From assembly GCA_040382235.1 (NCBI GenBank), contig JBEIFV010000009.1, positions 1 to 64,000 of the forward strand: a DNA stretch of 64,000 bases, read 5' to 3'. Shown here piece after piece: positions 43,012-52,103 of this stretch (position 1 is the first letter of the stretch; every line of letters starts with the position of its first letter). This DNA is from JAEUOS01 sp040382235 (GTDB taxonomy: Bacteria; Pseudomonadota; Gammaproteobacteria; Burkholderiales; JAEUOS01). Position numbers and translations under genes: made by a program. Below the pieces are notes generated by a model, which was not told the origin of the DNA, did not search any database, and saw nothing but the letters and a program-made list of their open reading frames with translations.

Positions 43012-44145
43012 TCATGCCGGCTCTCCGCTGGTGGCCGCCGCCAGGCTCAAGGCATCGTAGCGGCGGCGGTGGGTGGCGCCATTGCCCAACCACGCCGCCA
43101 GCACCAGCGCGCGGTTGAAATACAGGCTCAGATCGTATTCATCGGTGAAGCCGATGGCGCCGTGCAGCTGCACCGCCTGCTTGCATATCGTGAGCGCGGC
43201 GTCGGCCGCACGCGACTTGGCGCTGGATGCGGCCAGCGAGCGCTGACGTGGCGTGGCATCGACGGCATCGAAATGCTTGAGCGCGGCAGCCAGCGCGGCC
43301 TTCGACAATTCCTTCTGGATCCAGATATCCACAGAGCGATGCTGCAAGGCCTGGAAGCTGCCGATCGGCTTGCCGAACTGCTTGCGCGTGCGCAGGTATT
43401 CGAACGTGAGTTCAAGCACCCGCTCCATGATGCCGGTGAGTTCGGCGGCGCTGCAGAGGATGGCGGCATCGAGCGCGTAATCCAGCGCGGCTCCGGCAGA
43501 GCCAGGCCCGGCCACGCAATCAGCGGCTGACACCGCCACATCGCGCAAAACCAGGCGGGCGCTGACGCTGCCGTCAGCAGCCGCTTCGGCCTCGATCGCC
43601 AGGCCCGGGCGTGTGCGTTCGATGGCATGGAGCACCAGGCCTGACCGAGCGTGGGCGGCGACCAGGAAAACGTCGGCAGCGGCAACCCGCACGAAACGGC
43701 AGGCGCCATTGAGCAAAAGCGTTGCGCCGCCTTCACTTGCACGTACCGTCGCGGTTCTTGGTGCAAGTTCGCCGGCCTCGTTCTGCCAGGCCAGGGTGAC
43801 GATCCTTTCGCCAGACGCGACCATCTCAAGCATTGACGCCGAAAGCGGCGGGTTGTCACAGCGCGCAAGCGCCGCGGTGGTCAACACCGAAGCGGCAACG
43901 AAGGGCTCGGGAAATGCCGCGTAGCCGACCCGCCCGGCGATCGCCGCAGCAGCTTCGAGCCCGAGACCCAGGCCGCCCTGTGCCTCCGGCACCAGCACTG
44001 AAAACCAGCCTTGTTCAGCCATCTCGCGCCACACCTTGTGGTCGAAGCCCGCCGCACTGGCGCGTGCGGCGCGCACCCGCTTCGAATCGGGCTTGGCGAA
44101 CGCAGCAGCCGCGTCCGCCAGCATGCTCAGGGTGTCATCACTCAC
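43012..44145 (-). CDS. Acyl-CoA dehydrogenase, divergent partner subunit
   Basis: 377 residues from GTG 44145 with AAGGAGG upstream. The middle beta domain is divergent (LNGACRFVRVAAADVFLVAA), while the C-terminal helical domain keeps the FAD-binding TFEYLRTRKQFGKPIGSFQA and QLHGAIGFTDEYDLSLYFNR. The usual SEP motif is missing. This is typical of the FadE28-like partner in two-subunit ACADs, matching its position beside the FadE29-like gene. It probably acts on a short or ring-bearing acyl-CoA. Confidence 0.87.
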   Translation of the reverse strand: MSDDTLSMLADAAAAFAKPDSKRVRAARASAAGFDHKVWREMAEQGWFSVLVPEAQGGLGLGLEAAAAIAGRVGYAAFPEPFVAASVLTTAALARCDNPPLSASMLEMVASGERIVTLAWQNEAGELAPRTATVRASEGGATLLLNGACRFVRVAAADVFLVAAHARSGLVLHAIERTRPGLAIEAEAAADGSVSARLVLRDVAVSAADCVAGPGSAGAALDYALDAAILCSAAELTGIMERVLELTFEYLRTRKQFGKPIGSFQALQHRSVDIWIQKELSKAALAAALKHFDAVDATPRQRSLAASSAKSRAADAALTICKQAVQLHGAIGFTDEYDLSLYFNRALVLAAWLGNGATHRRRYDALSLAAATSGEPA

Positions 44146-44188
44146 GATGCCTCCTTCGTTCAGTCAGTGCATGGCCATCGCGCTGATG

Positions 44189-45103
44189 CTACGCGGGATC
44201 CCAACTGAACACATCCTGCGAACGATCGAGCGGGAAAAAGCTCGCCTTCATGGCCGGCATGGCATGGTCCGCGATGGTCTCGGCGGTCCAGCCTTCGGAG
44301 CGATGCACCGAGCGAATCGGCCGGTTCTGGCTGAACAGGAAAATCTCGTTGGCGCGCACGCCGAAGATCTGGCCCGACACACCGGCCGCGGCATCGCTTG
44401 CCAGATACACCGCCAGCGGCGCGATTTTCGCGGTCTGCATGCTCTTGAGCTTTTCCACCCGCGCCTTCTGGTCCGGCGTTTCGGTGGGAATCGAGCCGAT
44501 CATGCGGCTCCAGGCGAAGGGCGAAATGCAGTTGGAGCGCACGTTGTACTTGGCCATGTCCATCGCCATCGATTTCGACAGGCCGACAATGCCCAGCTTG
44601 GCCGCCGCATAGTTGGCCTGGCCGAGATTGCCGATCAGGCCGGAGGTGGAAGTCATGTTGATGTAGCAGCCGCGCGCTTCGCTCTTGAAATAGGGCGCGG
44701 CGGCACGCGCGACGTAGAACGAGCCGTTCAGGTGCACATCGATCACGGCCTTCCATTCCTCGATGCTCATGTTGAAAAAGAAACGGTCGCGCAGGATGCC
44801 GGCGTTGTTTACCACGCAATCGATGCGCCCGAAACTGTCGATCGCGGTCTTGATGATGCGATTGGCGGCGTCCCAGTCGGACACGCTGTCGGTATTGGCC
44901 ACGGCCGTGCCGCCAGCGGACTTGATATCGTCGACCACCTTCTGCGCGGGGCCGACGTCGCTGCCTTCGCCGCTGACCGAAGCGCCGAGGTCGTTCACTA
45001 CAACCTTGGCGCCGGCCTTGGCGAACGCCAGAGCGAAATCGCGGCCGATGCCGCCGCCGGCACCGGTGATCACAGCCACTTTGCCTTCGAGCATTCCGGT
45101 CAT
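44189..45103 (-). CDS. SDR-family 3-hydroxyacyl-CoA dehydrogenase-like protein
   Basis: 304 residues. TGAGGGIG is at 13-20, VVNDLG marks the long beta2 loop seen in multifunctional-enzyme-type SDRs, NNAGILRD follows, and the catalytic residues are in MTSTSGLIGNLGQANYAAAK. The sequence resembles the dehydrogenase domain of MFE-2/HSD17B4, which oxidises 3-hydroxyacyl-CoA. In a cluster with a MaoC-like protein and ACADs it would supply the third beta-oxidation step. Confidence 0.9.
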   Translation of the reverse strand: MTGMLEGKVAVITGAGGGIGRDFALAFAKAGAKVVVNDLGASVSGEGSDVGPAQKVVDDIKSAGGTAVANTDSVSDWDAANRIIKTAIDSFGRIDCVVNNAGILRDRFFFNMSIEEWKAVIDVHLNGSFYVARAAAPYFKSEARGCYINMTSTSGLIGNLGQANYAAAKLGIVGLSKSMAMDMAKYNVRSNCISPFAWSRMIGSIPTETPDQKARVEKLKSMQTAKIAPLAVYLASDAAAGVSGQIFGVRANEIFLFSQNRPIRSVHRSEGWTAETIADHAMPAMKASFFPLDRSQDVFSWDPA

Positions 45104-45226
45104 TTTTTCAAGTCTCCCTGTTTGGTATCAAGCTTGCGCCGCGATGGCGACGTCTGTCCTATTTTCGCACGGCCTCCACAGGCCGTCGCAGACGCGCAAG
45201 GTGCGCCGTGACGCCCAAGCAGCGAC

Positions 45227-45703
45227 TCAGGTTTCGACCTTGCCCGCCACTCGGCATTTCACCATGCGCAACGGTGTGTAGGTCAATACCACCATGCCGT
45301 CGTGCTTGACCACCTTGTTGCGGGTGCGCACCAGGCCGCGACCGGGGCGGCTTTTCGACAGGCGCGCCTCGACCACTTCGCATTCCACATGGATGGTGTC
45401 GCCGGCGAAAGCCGGATTTTCGATGTTCAGTTCCATGTTGAGAAACGCGTAGCCGGTGTGCTGCATGGTCGACTGCGCCAGCAGGCCTTCGGCGAAGCAG
45501 TAGGAGAGCGCTCCCGGCGCCACGCGCCCCTTGATGTCGGACTCGTTCTTCACGAATTCCATGTCGGTAAACAGCACCTCGGTCATGTGGATGACATTGC
45601 AGAAGGCGCAGATGTCGGCATCCTGGATAGTGCGGCCGACAGTGCGAAATTTCCTGCCCAGCGGCAGATCCTCGAAATAAAACCCCAGTCCCACGGTTTC
45701 CAT
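45227..45703 (-). CDS. MaoC-like hotdog protein
   Basis: 158 residues. MaoC-fold features are FEDLPLGRKFRTVGRTIQDA, VAPGALSYCFAEGLLA and VECEVVEARLSKSRPGRGLV. The hydratase-2 motif G-D-x-N-P-x-H reads A-F-C-N-V-I-H: Asn and His are kept but the catalytic Asp is Phe. It is therefore either a thioesterase-like or binding protein, a subunit of a heteromeric hydratase, or an altered enzyme. It appears to be the first gene of the minus-strand degradation cluster (123 bases before the SDR) and is divergent from kynB. Confidence 0.83.
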   Translation of the reverse strand: METVGLGFYFEDLPLGRKFRTVGRTIQDADICAFCNVIHMTEVLFTDMEFVKNESDIKGRVAPGALSYCFAEGLLAQSTMQHTGYAFLNMELNIENPAFAGDTIHVECEVVEARLSKSRPGRGLVRTRNKVVKHDGMVVLTYTPLRMVKCRVAGKVET

Positions 45704-45932
45704 TGTGTTCTCCCCGTTTAGTCAATGCGCGAACGCAACACCGCGTCGCTGTCCGTACTTTATCCGCAGCCGTCCGCGCTGTACACCGATCGCTCGCACC
45801 GCATGGCGGCAGCGCGCGTGTTCAATGTTCCGCGCTTGCCGACCGCAATCAAGGCGGAGCGCTCGCAGCATGAAAAGTGCGTCGGCACAGATGCGGCAGA
45901 GGCTGGATAATCGCGCTTTGACCGCACGTCCG

Positions 45933-46556
45933 ATGAAAACACTCTGGGATATCTCGCCGTTGGTATCAGTGGCCACGCCGCCGTTTCCCGGCGACGTCGA
46001 GTATTCGCATACCTGGACGGCGCGCATCGGCGCGGAGTGCCCGGTCAATCTCGGCGTGATCCGCATGTCGCCGCATGTGGGCGCGCATGCCGACGCGCCG
46101 CTGCACTATGCCGACGGCGCACCGGCGATCGATACGCTCGACCTGACACCCTACCTGGGCCTGTGCCGGGTGATTCACGCCATCGCTTGCGGCCCGCTGG
46201 TGCGTCGCGAACATCTCGCGCATGCCGCGCTGGACCTGCCGCCGCGCGTGCTGGTGCGCACCTGCGAGCGCGCACCGACCGCCTGGTCACCCGACTTCAC
46301 GGCGTTTGCGCCGCAGACCATTGCCTGGCTGGCCTCGCTTGGCGTCAAGCTGGTGGGTATCGACAGCCAGTCGGTCGACCCGGCCGACAGCAGGTCATTG
46401 CCCAGCCACCGGCAATTGCGCGACCATGGCCTGCGGGTGCTGGAAAATCTGGTGCTCGACGCGGTACCGGCCGGCGACTTTGAACTGATCGCCTTGCCGC
46501 TCAAGCTGGCAGGCGCGGATGCCTCGCCGGTGCGGGCGATTTTGAGGGAGTTGTAA
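45933..46556 (+). CDS. kynB: Kynurenine formamidase
   Basis: 207 residues from ATG 45933. The metal-binding motif SPHVGAHADAPLHY (H-x3-H-x-D and a distal His) is the cyclase-fold signature, together with WDISPLVSVATPPFPGD at the N-terminus and LVGIDSQSVDPADSRSLPSH. KynB hydrolyses N-formylkynurenine to kynurenine and formate. The call is secured by tryptophan 2,3-dioxygenase following with a TAATG overlap. Kynureninase is not in the window. Confidence 0.93.
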   Translation: MKTLWDISPLVSVATPPFPGDVEYSHTWTARIGAECPVNLGVIRMSPHVGAHADAPLHYADGAPAIDTLDLTPYLGLCRVIHAIACGPLVRREHLAHAALDLPPRVLVRTCERAPTAWSPDFTAFAPQTIAWLASLGVKLVGIDSQSVDPADSRSLPSHRQLRDHGLRVLENLVLDAVPAGDFELIALPLKLAGADASPVRAILREL

Positions 46557-47398
46557 TGACCACGACGCCGGAGAAAATCGTTCAGGAAGAAGGCGCGCAG
46601 CTCGATTTTTCGCAGGACATGAGCTACACCGACTACCTGCATCTGGACGAAGTGCTGGGTGCGCAGCATCCACTGTCGCCGGATCACAACGAAATGCTGT
46701 TCCTGATCCAGCACCAGACCAGCGAACTGTGGATGAAACTGATGCTGCATGAGCTGGGCGCGGCAGTGCGCTGTGTGGCGCAAGATGAACTGGGCAGCGC
46801 ATTCAAGATGCTGGCGCGCGTGAGCCGCATCATGGAGCAGCTGGTGCATGCCTGGGACGTGCTGGCCACCATGACGCCGCCGGAGTATTCGGCGATCCGC
46901 CCTTACTTGAAGAACAGCAGCGGCTTTCAGAGCTGGCAATACCGCTCGATCGAATTCATGCTGGGCAACAAGAACGCGGCGATGTTGAAGCCGCATGCGC
47001 ATCGCCCGGAGCTGCTGGCGCAGGTCGAGGCCCAGTGGCGCATGCCGTCGCTCTACGATGAGGCGCTGCGCCTGTTGGCGCGCCGCGGCCTGCCGCTTCC
47101 GGCCACTTGTATCGAGCGCGACTGGACCCAAGCCCATGTGGCCAACAGCGCGGTGGAAGCAGCCTGGCTCACCATTTATCGCGACCCGAAACAATACTGG
47201 GACCTGTACCAACTGGGCGAGGAGCTCACCGATCTGGAAGACGCTTTCCGCCTGTGGCGCTTTCGCCATGTGACCACCGTCGAGCGAGTGATCGGCTTCA
47301 AGCGCGGCACCGGCGGCACCGGCGGGGTCAGCTATTTGCGCAAGATGCTCGACGTGGTGCTGTTCCCGGAAATCTGGAGCTTGCGTACCAGCCTGTAG
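46556..47398 (+). CDS. kynA: Tryptophan 2,3-dioxygenase
   Basis: 280 residues of the heme-dependent TDO family. Diagnostic stretches are YTDYLHLDEVL, LFLIQHQTSELWMKLMLHEL, the 40-residue block around SSGFQSWQYRSIEFMLGNKN and FKRGTGGTGGVSYLRKMLD, with heme-pocket His and Arg present. It oxidises L-tryptophan to N-formylkynurenine, the substrate of KynB. The start codon overlaps the kynB stop by one base, so the two are translationally coupled. Confidence 0.97.
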   Translation: MTTTPEKIVQEEGAQLDFSQDMSYTDYLHLDEVLGAQHPLSPDHNEMLFLIQHQTSELWMKLMLHELGAAVRCVAQDELGSAFKMLARVSRIMEQLVHAWDVLATMTPPEYSAIRPYLKNSSGFQSWQYRSIEFMLGNKNAAMLKPHAHRPELLAQVEAQWRMPSLYDEALRLLARRGLPLPATCIERDWTQAHVANSAVEAAWLTIYRDPKQYWDLYQLGEELTDLEDAFRLWRFRHVTTVERVIGFKRGTGGTGGVSYLRKMLDVVLFPEIWSLRTSL

Positions 47399-47545
47399 GC
47401 GGCAGTCGCTGCCTTCTGATGGGTATTTCCGCTGCCGGCATCCCTCTGCAGGACGATTCTGTTGACGTCTTAGAACGGGAACGCGGAATTTTTTGATCTG
47501 CGGCAACACAACACCGTTCAAGCACGATGAACGTCCGGCACACGC

Positions 47546-48691
47546 TCAGACCCGATATTTTTCCAGCACCGCGCGATCAACTTCAATCCCCAACCCGTGA
47601 CCCGAGGGAATCGCGACCCAGCCCCCCTGCTGCTCGATCGGCCGGGTAATCAGTTGCTGTCGAAACGGGTGTGAAGAGCGATCGTATTCGAGCACCGGTT
47701 CCTGCGCGAACAGTGAATGATGCGGCACCGGCAGCGCGGCGATCAGCTGCAGCGAGGCCGCCTGGGCAACAGCCGAGCCCCACACATGCGGATTGACCGC
47801 CACTCCGTGCGCCTGCGCCAGGGCCACGATGTGGCGCGCCGCGCTGATGCCGCCGCAGGAGCCCAGGTCCGGTTGCGCGACATCGACCGCCCCGGCGGCC
47901 AACAGTTCGCGAAACCCGTAGAGCGTGTGTTCGTTCTCGCCGCCGGCGATCGGCATGGTCAGCTTGTCGCGCATTTCACAGTAGCCACGCAGGTCTTCCG
48001 GCACCACCGGCTCCTCATACCAGCGCAACCTGTAGTCCGCCAGCGCGCGTCCCAGATGCAAGGCCTCGGCGCGACCGTAGGCGTGGTTGGTGTCGATCAT
48101 CAGGGTGATGCCGCGCCCGGCGATGGCGCGGCCGATCGCCTGCATGCAGGCGATGTCGTCGTCCAACCCGTAGCCGAGCTTGACCTTCATGAAGCGAAAG
48201 CCTGACTCGTGGTGACGGATCGCCTCTTCGGCCAGACGCGCCGCCTCTCCCTGGCCGTGGATGCGGTAAAAGCCGGTGGCGTAGGGTTCGACACGAGTGC
48301 GAAAAGCACCGCCCAGGAGCTTGTAGATCGGCACCCCGTAAGCCTTGCCTGCGATATCCCACAGTGCTATGTCGATTGCGCTGATCGCCGCCACCACCGA
48401 GCCCTTGCGGCCATAGTCGCGGGTGGCGTGATACATGCGGTGCCACAGCACCTCGGTATCGAGCGCATCGGCTCCCAGCAGCAGCGGTTTGAGAGCGTAT
48501 TCGATCGCCGCCGCCGCGATCTCCGGCGGCTCCAGGCCTTGCGCGAAGGCTTCGCCCCAGCCGATCAAGCCGGCATCGGTCTGCACCTCGACCAGGGTGG
48601 CGCTACGTTGCCGCACCCAGCCTTGCGAAAAAGCAAATGGTTCGGCCAGCGCGCTCTTGAGCACATGGATGTTGATACCGGTGATCTTCAA
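47546..48691 (-). CDS. Mandelate racemase/muconate lactonizing enzyme family protein
   Basis: 381 residues from TTG 48691, preceded by a strong GAGGAGG. Enolase-superfamily ligands are in order: KVK in FMKVKLGYG, Asp in MIDTNHAYG, Glu in RWYEEPVVPED and Glu in GGENEHTLYG; the later base region includes QPDLGSCGG and NPHVWGSAVAQ, a mandelate-racemase-like His-Asp arrangement. These enzymes abstract the alpha-proton of a carboxylate, acting as racemases, dehydratases or cycloisomerases. It is divergent from the DSD1-type gene. Substrate unknown. Confidence 0.92.
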   Translation of the reverse strand: MKITGINIHVLKSALAEPFAFSQGWVRQRSATLVEVQTDAGLIGWGEAFAQGLEPPEIAAAAIEYALKPLLLGADALDTEVLWHRMYHATRDYGRKGSVVAAISAIDIALWDIAGKAYGVPIYKLLGGAFRTRVEPYATGFYRIHGQGEAARLAEEAIRHHESGFRFMKVKLGYGLDDDIACMQAIGRAIAGRGITLMIDTNHAYGRAEALHLGRALADYRLRWYEEPVVPEDLRGYCEMRDKLTMPIAGGENEHTLYGFRELLAAGAVDVAQPDLGSCGGISAARHIVALAQAHGVAVNPHVWGSAVAQAASLQLIAALPVPHHSLFAQEPVLEYDRSSHPFRQQLITRPIEQQGGWVAIPSGHGLGIEVDRAVLEKYRV

Positions 48692-48845
48692 GTTGGTGCC
48701 TCCTCTTGCCTCAAAAATCGCACATTGCGGAATTATGGCCCGCCTGCCGTCTGCAAGCGCGGCGGACTTCGGTATCCTTGAGGCAACTCTCCGCAAAACC
48801 TGTTGCCGGCTCCGAGCAACCCGAACCAACTGACCCGCTCAACCC

Positions 48846-49976
48846 ATGCTGCTCGCAGACATCGAAACCCCGGCCCTGATTCTCGACGTTCGGAAAATGG
48901 ACGCCAACATCGCACGCATGCGCAGCCGCATGCAGGCGCTCGGCGTGGCGTTTCGTCCACACCTCAAAACCTGCAAATCGATCGATGTGGCGCGCCGCAT
49001 GTTCGATCGCGGCACCGGCGCGATCACCGTATCGACGCTGAAGGAAGCCGAGTATTTTTTCGGCCACGGTTTCACCGACATCCTGTACGCCGTCGGCATC
49101 ACGCCGGGCAAGCTCGATCATGTGGCGCAACTGCGCGCGCGCGGCGCCGACCTCAAGATCATTCTCGACAACCAGGAAGCCGCCGTGGCGGTGGCGACAC
49201 ATGCCGCGCGTATCGGCGCAGCACTGCCAACCCTGATCGAAATCGACAGCGACGACCATCGCGCCGGGGTGAAGCCGGAAGCCGCGGAACTGCTTGCGAT
49301 CGGCCGCACGCTGCACGATGCCGACTCGCTGGCCGGGCTCATGACGCACGCCGGCGCCTCGTACGACTGCCGCTCGATCGATGCGATCAAAGCCATGGCC
49401 GAGCAGGAGCGCGCGCGCACCGTGCGCGCTGCGGCACGCCTGACGGAAGCAGGCCTGCCATGCGCCATGGTCAGTGTCGGGTCGAGCCCCACCGCCACCT
49501 ACGCCGAACGCCTCGACGGCGTCACCGAGGTACGCGCCGGCGTGTTTGTGTTCTTTGATCTGGTGATGTCCGGCATCGATGTGTGCGGCATCGATGACAT
49601 TGCGCTCTCTGTGCTGGCCACCGTGATCGGCCACCAGCGCGAAAAAGGCTGGCTCCTGACCGACGCCGGTTGGATGGCGATGTCGCGCGACCGCGGCACC
49701 TCGGCGCAGCGGCTTGATCAGGGCTATGGGCTGGTGTGCGACGAGGCCGGACAGCCGCTCGAAGGCCTGATCATGAGCGGCGCCAGCCAGGAGCACGGCG
49801 TGGTCTCGCACCGTTCCGGCGAGCCTTCGCGAACGCCGCTGCTGGCGGTCGGCACGCGGCTGCGAATTTTGCCCAACCACGCCTGCGCGACCGGCGCACA
49901 GCATGACCGTTATCAGGTAGTGCACGGTTCGATTGCCGAAGTGAAAGCGACATGGGCACGATTCTCAGGCTGGTAG
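48846..49976 (+). CDS. DSD1/D-threonine aldolase-family PLP enzyme
   Basis: 376 residues. The alanine-racemase N-terminal barrel starts ETPALILDVRKMDANIARMR; the PLP Lys is in RPHLKTCKS. The C-terminal beta domain ends with the metal-binding LPNHACATGAQHDRYQVV (His-x-Cys), the hallmark of D-serine dehydratase-like and D-threonine aldolase enzymes. They break down D-hydroxy-amino acids using PLP and a divalent metal. It is divergent from the enolase-superfamily gene with about 150 bases between starts; the two may serve one hydroxy-acid pathway (inference). Confidence 0.91.
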   Translation: MLLADIETPALILDVRKMDANIARMRSRMQALGVAFRPHLKTCKSIDVARRMFDRGTGAITVSTLKEAEYFFGHGFTDILYAVGITPGKLDHVAQLRARGADLKIILDNQEAAVAVATHAARIGAALPTLIEIDSDDHRAGVKPEAAELLAIGRTLHDADSLAGLMTHAGASYDCRSIDAIKAMAEQERARTVRAAARLTEAGLPCAMVSVGSSPTATYAERLDGVTEVRAGVFVFFDLVMSGIDVCGIDDIALSVLATVIGHQREKGWLLTDAGWMAMSRDRGTSAQRLDQGYGLVCDEAGQPLEGLIMSGASQEHGVVSHRSGEPSRTPLLAVGTRLRILPNHACATGAQHDRYQVVHGSIAEVKATWARFSGW

Positions 49977-50216
49977 CCCCAAAAACACGGGCAGCAGGCT
50001 CCGGATAAGCACCTCGCACGGCGCATTTTCACCGCCACTTGGCATGCAGTGGCGCACAGCACAATCTCCCGTATAGTGCATCGCTGCCACGAAAGTGGAA
50101 GACAGCATACCGTCACCGGTCCTTCGCGCCAAACCACTCGCTTGGCATGAACCCTGCGCTTTTTTGCATAGAGGCAATGGTGTTCAACGCCCCCAAACCC
50201 CGACAAGGAGTGTTGC

Positions 50217-50834
50217 TTGAATCTCGTCGACCTGCTCGGCTGGACCGCTGGTTCCCTGGTACTGGCCTCGTTCTATCTCAAGACCATGATCCCCTTGCGC
50301 ACGGTGGCCATCGTGAGCAACGTCACTTTTGCCGGCTACGGATTGCTGGCAGGCGCCACACCGATCCTGGTGCTGCATTGCCTGCTGTTGCCGCTCAACA
50401 TATTGCGCCTGTACCAGATGCGCACCCTGATCAGGCGAGTCAAGCGCGCCTCGCGCGGCAATCTTTCGATGGACATGATGGTGCCCTACATGAACGTTCG
50501 CACCGTCGCGGCCGGTACCGAGTTGTTCGGCAAGGGCGACTACGCCGAGGAGGTGTACCTGATCATGAGGGGGCGGGTGCGAATCGTCGGTGCCGGTGCG
50601 ATCGTCAAGCCGGGCCAGTTGATCGGCGAAATGGGCCTGTTTTCCCCGGGGCAGAAACGTACCGACGCGGCGCTGTGCGAGACCGAGGTGGAACTCGCCT
50701 CGGTGACGGAAGACCGCATCTGGGAGCTTTTCTATCAGAACCCCGAATTCGGCGCCTACCTGTTGCGCATCGTGGTCCAGCGCGCCACCGGCGGCCCGAT
50801 CACAGTCTCCGGGCCGGTATCCGAAATGCAGTGA
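50217..50834 (+). CDS. Membrane-anchored cyclic-nucleotide-binding-domain protein
   Basis: 205 residues from TTG 50217 with AAGGAGTG upstream. Residues about 3-65 hold two to three hydrophobic helices (LLGWTAGSLVLASFYLKTMI, PILVLHCLLLPLNILRLY). Residues about 93-190 form a cNMP-binding beta-barrel (AAGTELFGKGDYAEEVYLIM, RGRVRIV, PGQLIGEMGLFSPGQKRTDA), with the phosphate cassette as GEMGLFSPGQKRTDAA. The layout suggests a membrane sensor for cAMP or cGMP, or a structural use of the domain. No effector domain follows. The transcript ends at the 50851 terminator. Confidence 0.85.
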   Translation: MNLVDLLGWTAGSLVLASFYLKTMIPLRTVAIVSNVTFAGYGLLAGATPILVLHCLLLPLNILRLYQMRTLIRRVKRASRGNLSMDMMVPYMNVRTVAAGTELFGKGDYAEEVYLIMRGRVRIVGAGAIVKPGQLIGEMGLFSPGQKRTDAALCETEVELASVTEDRIWELFYQNPEFGAYLLRIVVQRATGGPITVSGPVSEMQ

Positions 50835-50850
50835 GTACCGGCCGAGTATG

Positions 50851-50879
50851 AAAAAAGCGCCTCGTGAGGCGCTTTTTTC
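50851..50879. terminator. Bidirectional rho-independent terminator
   Basis: AAAAAAGCGCCTC, loop GT, GAGGCGCTTTTTT: an 11-base-pair-class stem with A- and T-runs on both sides. It lies between the cNMP-binding gene (plus) and the autotransporter-type gene (minus) and can serve both. Confidence 0.93.
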
Positions 50880-50901
50880 TGCCCGACTATCGCGAACCCG
50901 G

Positions 50902-52032
50902 CTAGAAACGCAGTCCGACGTTGACCATGATCTGGTCGTTCTTGACCTGCGAGCGGCCCACATCGGTGCTCAGCACGACGCCTCCGTACAGCGCGCCACT
51001 GCTGCGAAAGTTGAGGCCTGCGCGCACCTGCCAGGCATCGCGGTCGTTGGCCGCGGTTTGCCCCGCAACCGCGGCCTGGTTCGGCCGCTGCAGATCGTTG
51101 ATGTAGACCAACCCGGCGAAGGGCACCACGTTGCCGGCGTTGTAAGCCGCCTGCGCGCCCAGCCGTGCCTGGGTGGTGTTGGTGGTCGAGCCGCTGACAG
51201 CGGTGCCGTTGGAGAAGGTGAACGCGCTGAACTTGTTTTCCACATTCAGCAGGCTGCCCTTGCCGGTGAAGATCCAGCGCCCCATCACGTGGTTGTAGGA
51301 CAAGCCGATTGTGGCCATGGTGCGCTTGGCCTTGTTCGACCCGGTAATGCCGCCGGCGATGCTGTTGTCGGTGGAGGTCAGCTTGGTGTCTCCGAACCCG
51401 AGCGAGGCGTCCAGCAGCCAGGCGTTGTTGATGCGCCAGCCCAGGTAGGGGGCTACGGTATTGCCATTGCCGCTGATGTTGCCGCCATTGAACGCGGTGC
51501 TGACACGGGTGCGCTCGTCGGTCAGCGCCAGCCCGACTACCACGTTGTTGCCGATGATGTAGTCAATGCCGCCCAGTACAAGAGTCGCGTCGCCGCCTGA
51601 TTGCAGGGGCTGGAACGAATAACCGACGTTGACCTGCGACAGCGCGGCCCAGGCGTTCCAGCGGCTGCCACCGGCCGCCGCCGCCTGACCGGTTTCGCCG
51701 GAAAGCGCGGTGCGCTGGATGCCGGCATTCGCGGTGGGCGTGGCGCTGCCACCAAATGCGCCAGCGACTACGTTGCCGATGGTGGCACCGATGCTGGTGA
51801 TCGCGCCGGTAAGCGTGGCTTCAGTGGTCCCGGGTTGCGACACGCCGGGTACGGGCTTGCAGCTTTCGTTGGCGTAAATCACCGTACCGTCAGGACAGGT
51901 CTTCATCGAAGGTTGCATCGGCGGCGGAGCAAGGATGCCGGCGTGCGCGATGCCCACGACCGCGAATAAAGTGCTGCAAATCGTCGCGCGCGAACCTGCG
52001 CGACGAAAAAATTCCGTAAATGAAGCTTTCAC
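50902..52032 (-). CDS. Outer-membrane autotransporter-type beta-barrel protein
   Basis: 376 residues from GTG 52032, which has CAGGGGGTAAC upstream; a TTG 7 codons earlier is less likely. The signal peptide is MKASFTEFFRRAGSRATICS with a hydrophobic core ending near IAHAG. Residues about 25-110 are Gly/Ala/Thr-rich with two Cys, and the last 260 form alternating beta strands ending in VNVGLRF, a terminal Phe as needed for BAM recognition. It resembles autotransporter beta-domain proteins without a large passenger. Function unknown. Confidence 0.82.
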   Translation of the reverse strand: MKASFTEFFRRAGSRATICSTLFAVVGIAHAGILAPPPMQPSMKTCPDGTVIYANESCKPVPGVSQPGTTEATLTGAITSIGATIGNVVAGAFGGSATPTANAGIQRTALSGETGQAAAAGGSRWNAWAALSQVNVGYSFQPLQSGGDATLVLGGIDYIIGNNVVVGLALTDERTRVSTAFNGGNISGNGNTVAPYLGWRINNAWLLDASLGFGDTKLTSTDNSIAGGITGSNKAKRTMATIGLSYNHVMGRWIFTGKGSLLNVENKFSAFTFSNGTAVSGSTTNTTQARLGAQAAYNAGNVVPFAGLVYINDLQRPNQAAVAGQTAANDRDAWQVRAGLNFRSSGALYGGVVLSTDVGRSQVKNDQIMVNVGLRF

Positions 52033-52103
52033 CGTTACCCCCTGACAAATCAATAACCCAAAGTATCGCAGATCCCCTGCGCATTGATATCGCGATCAAC
52101 GCC

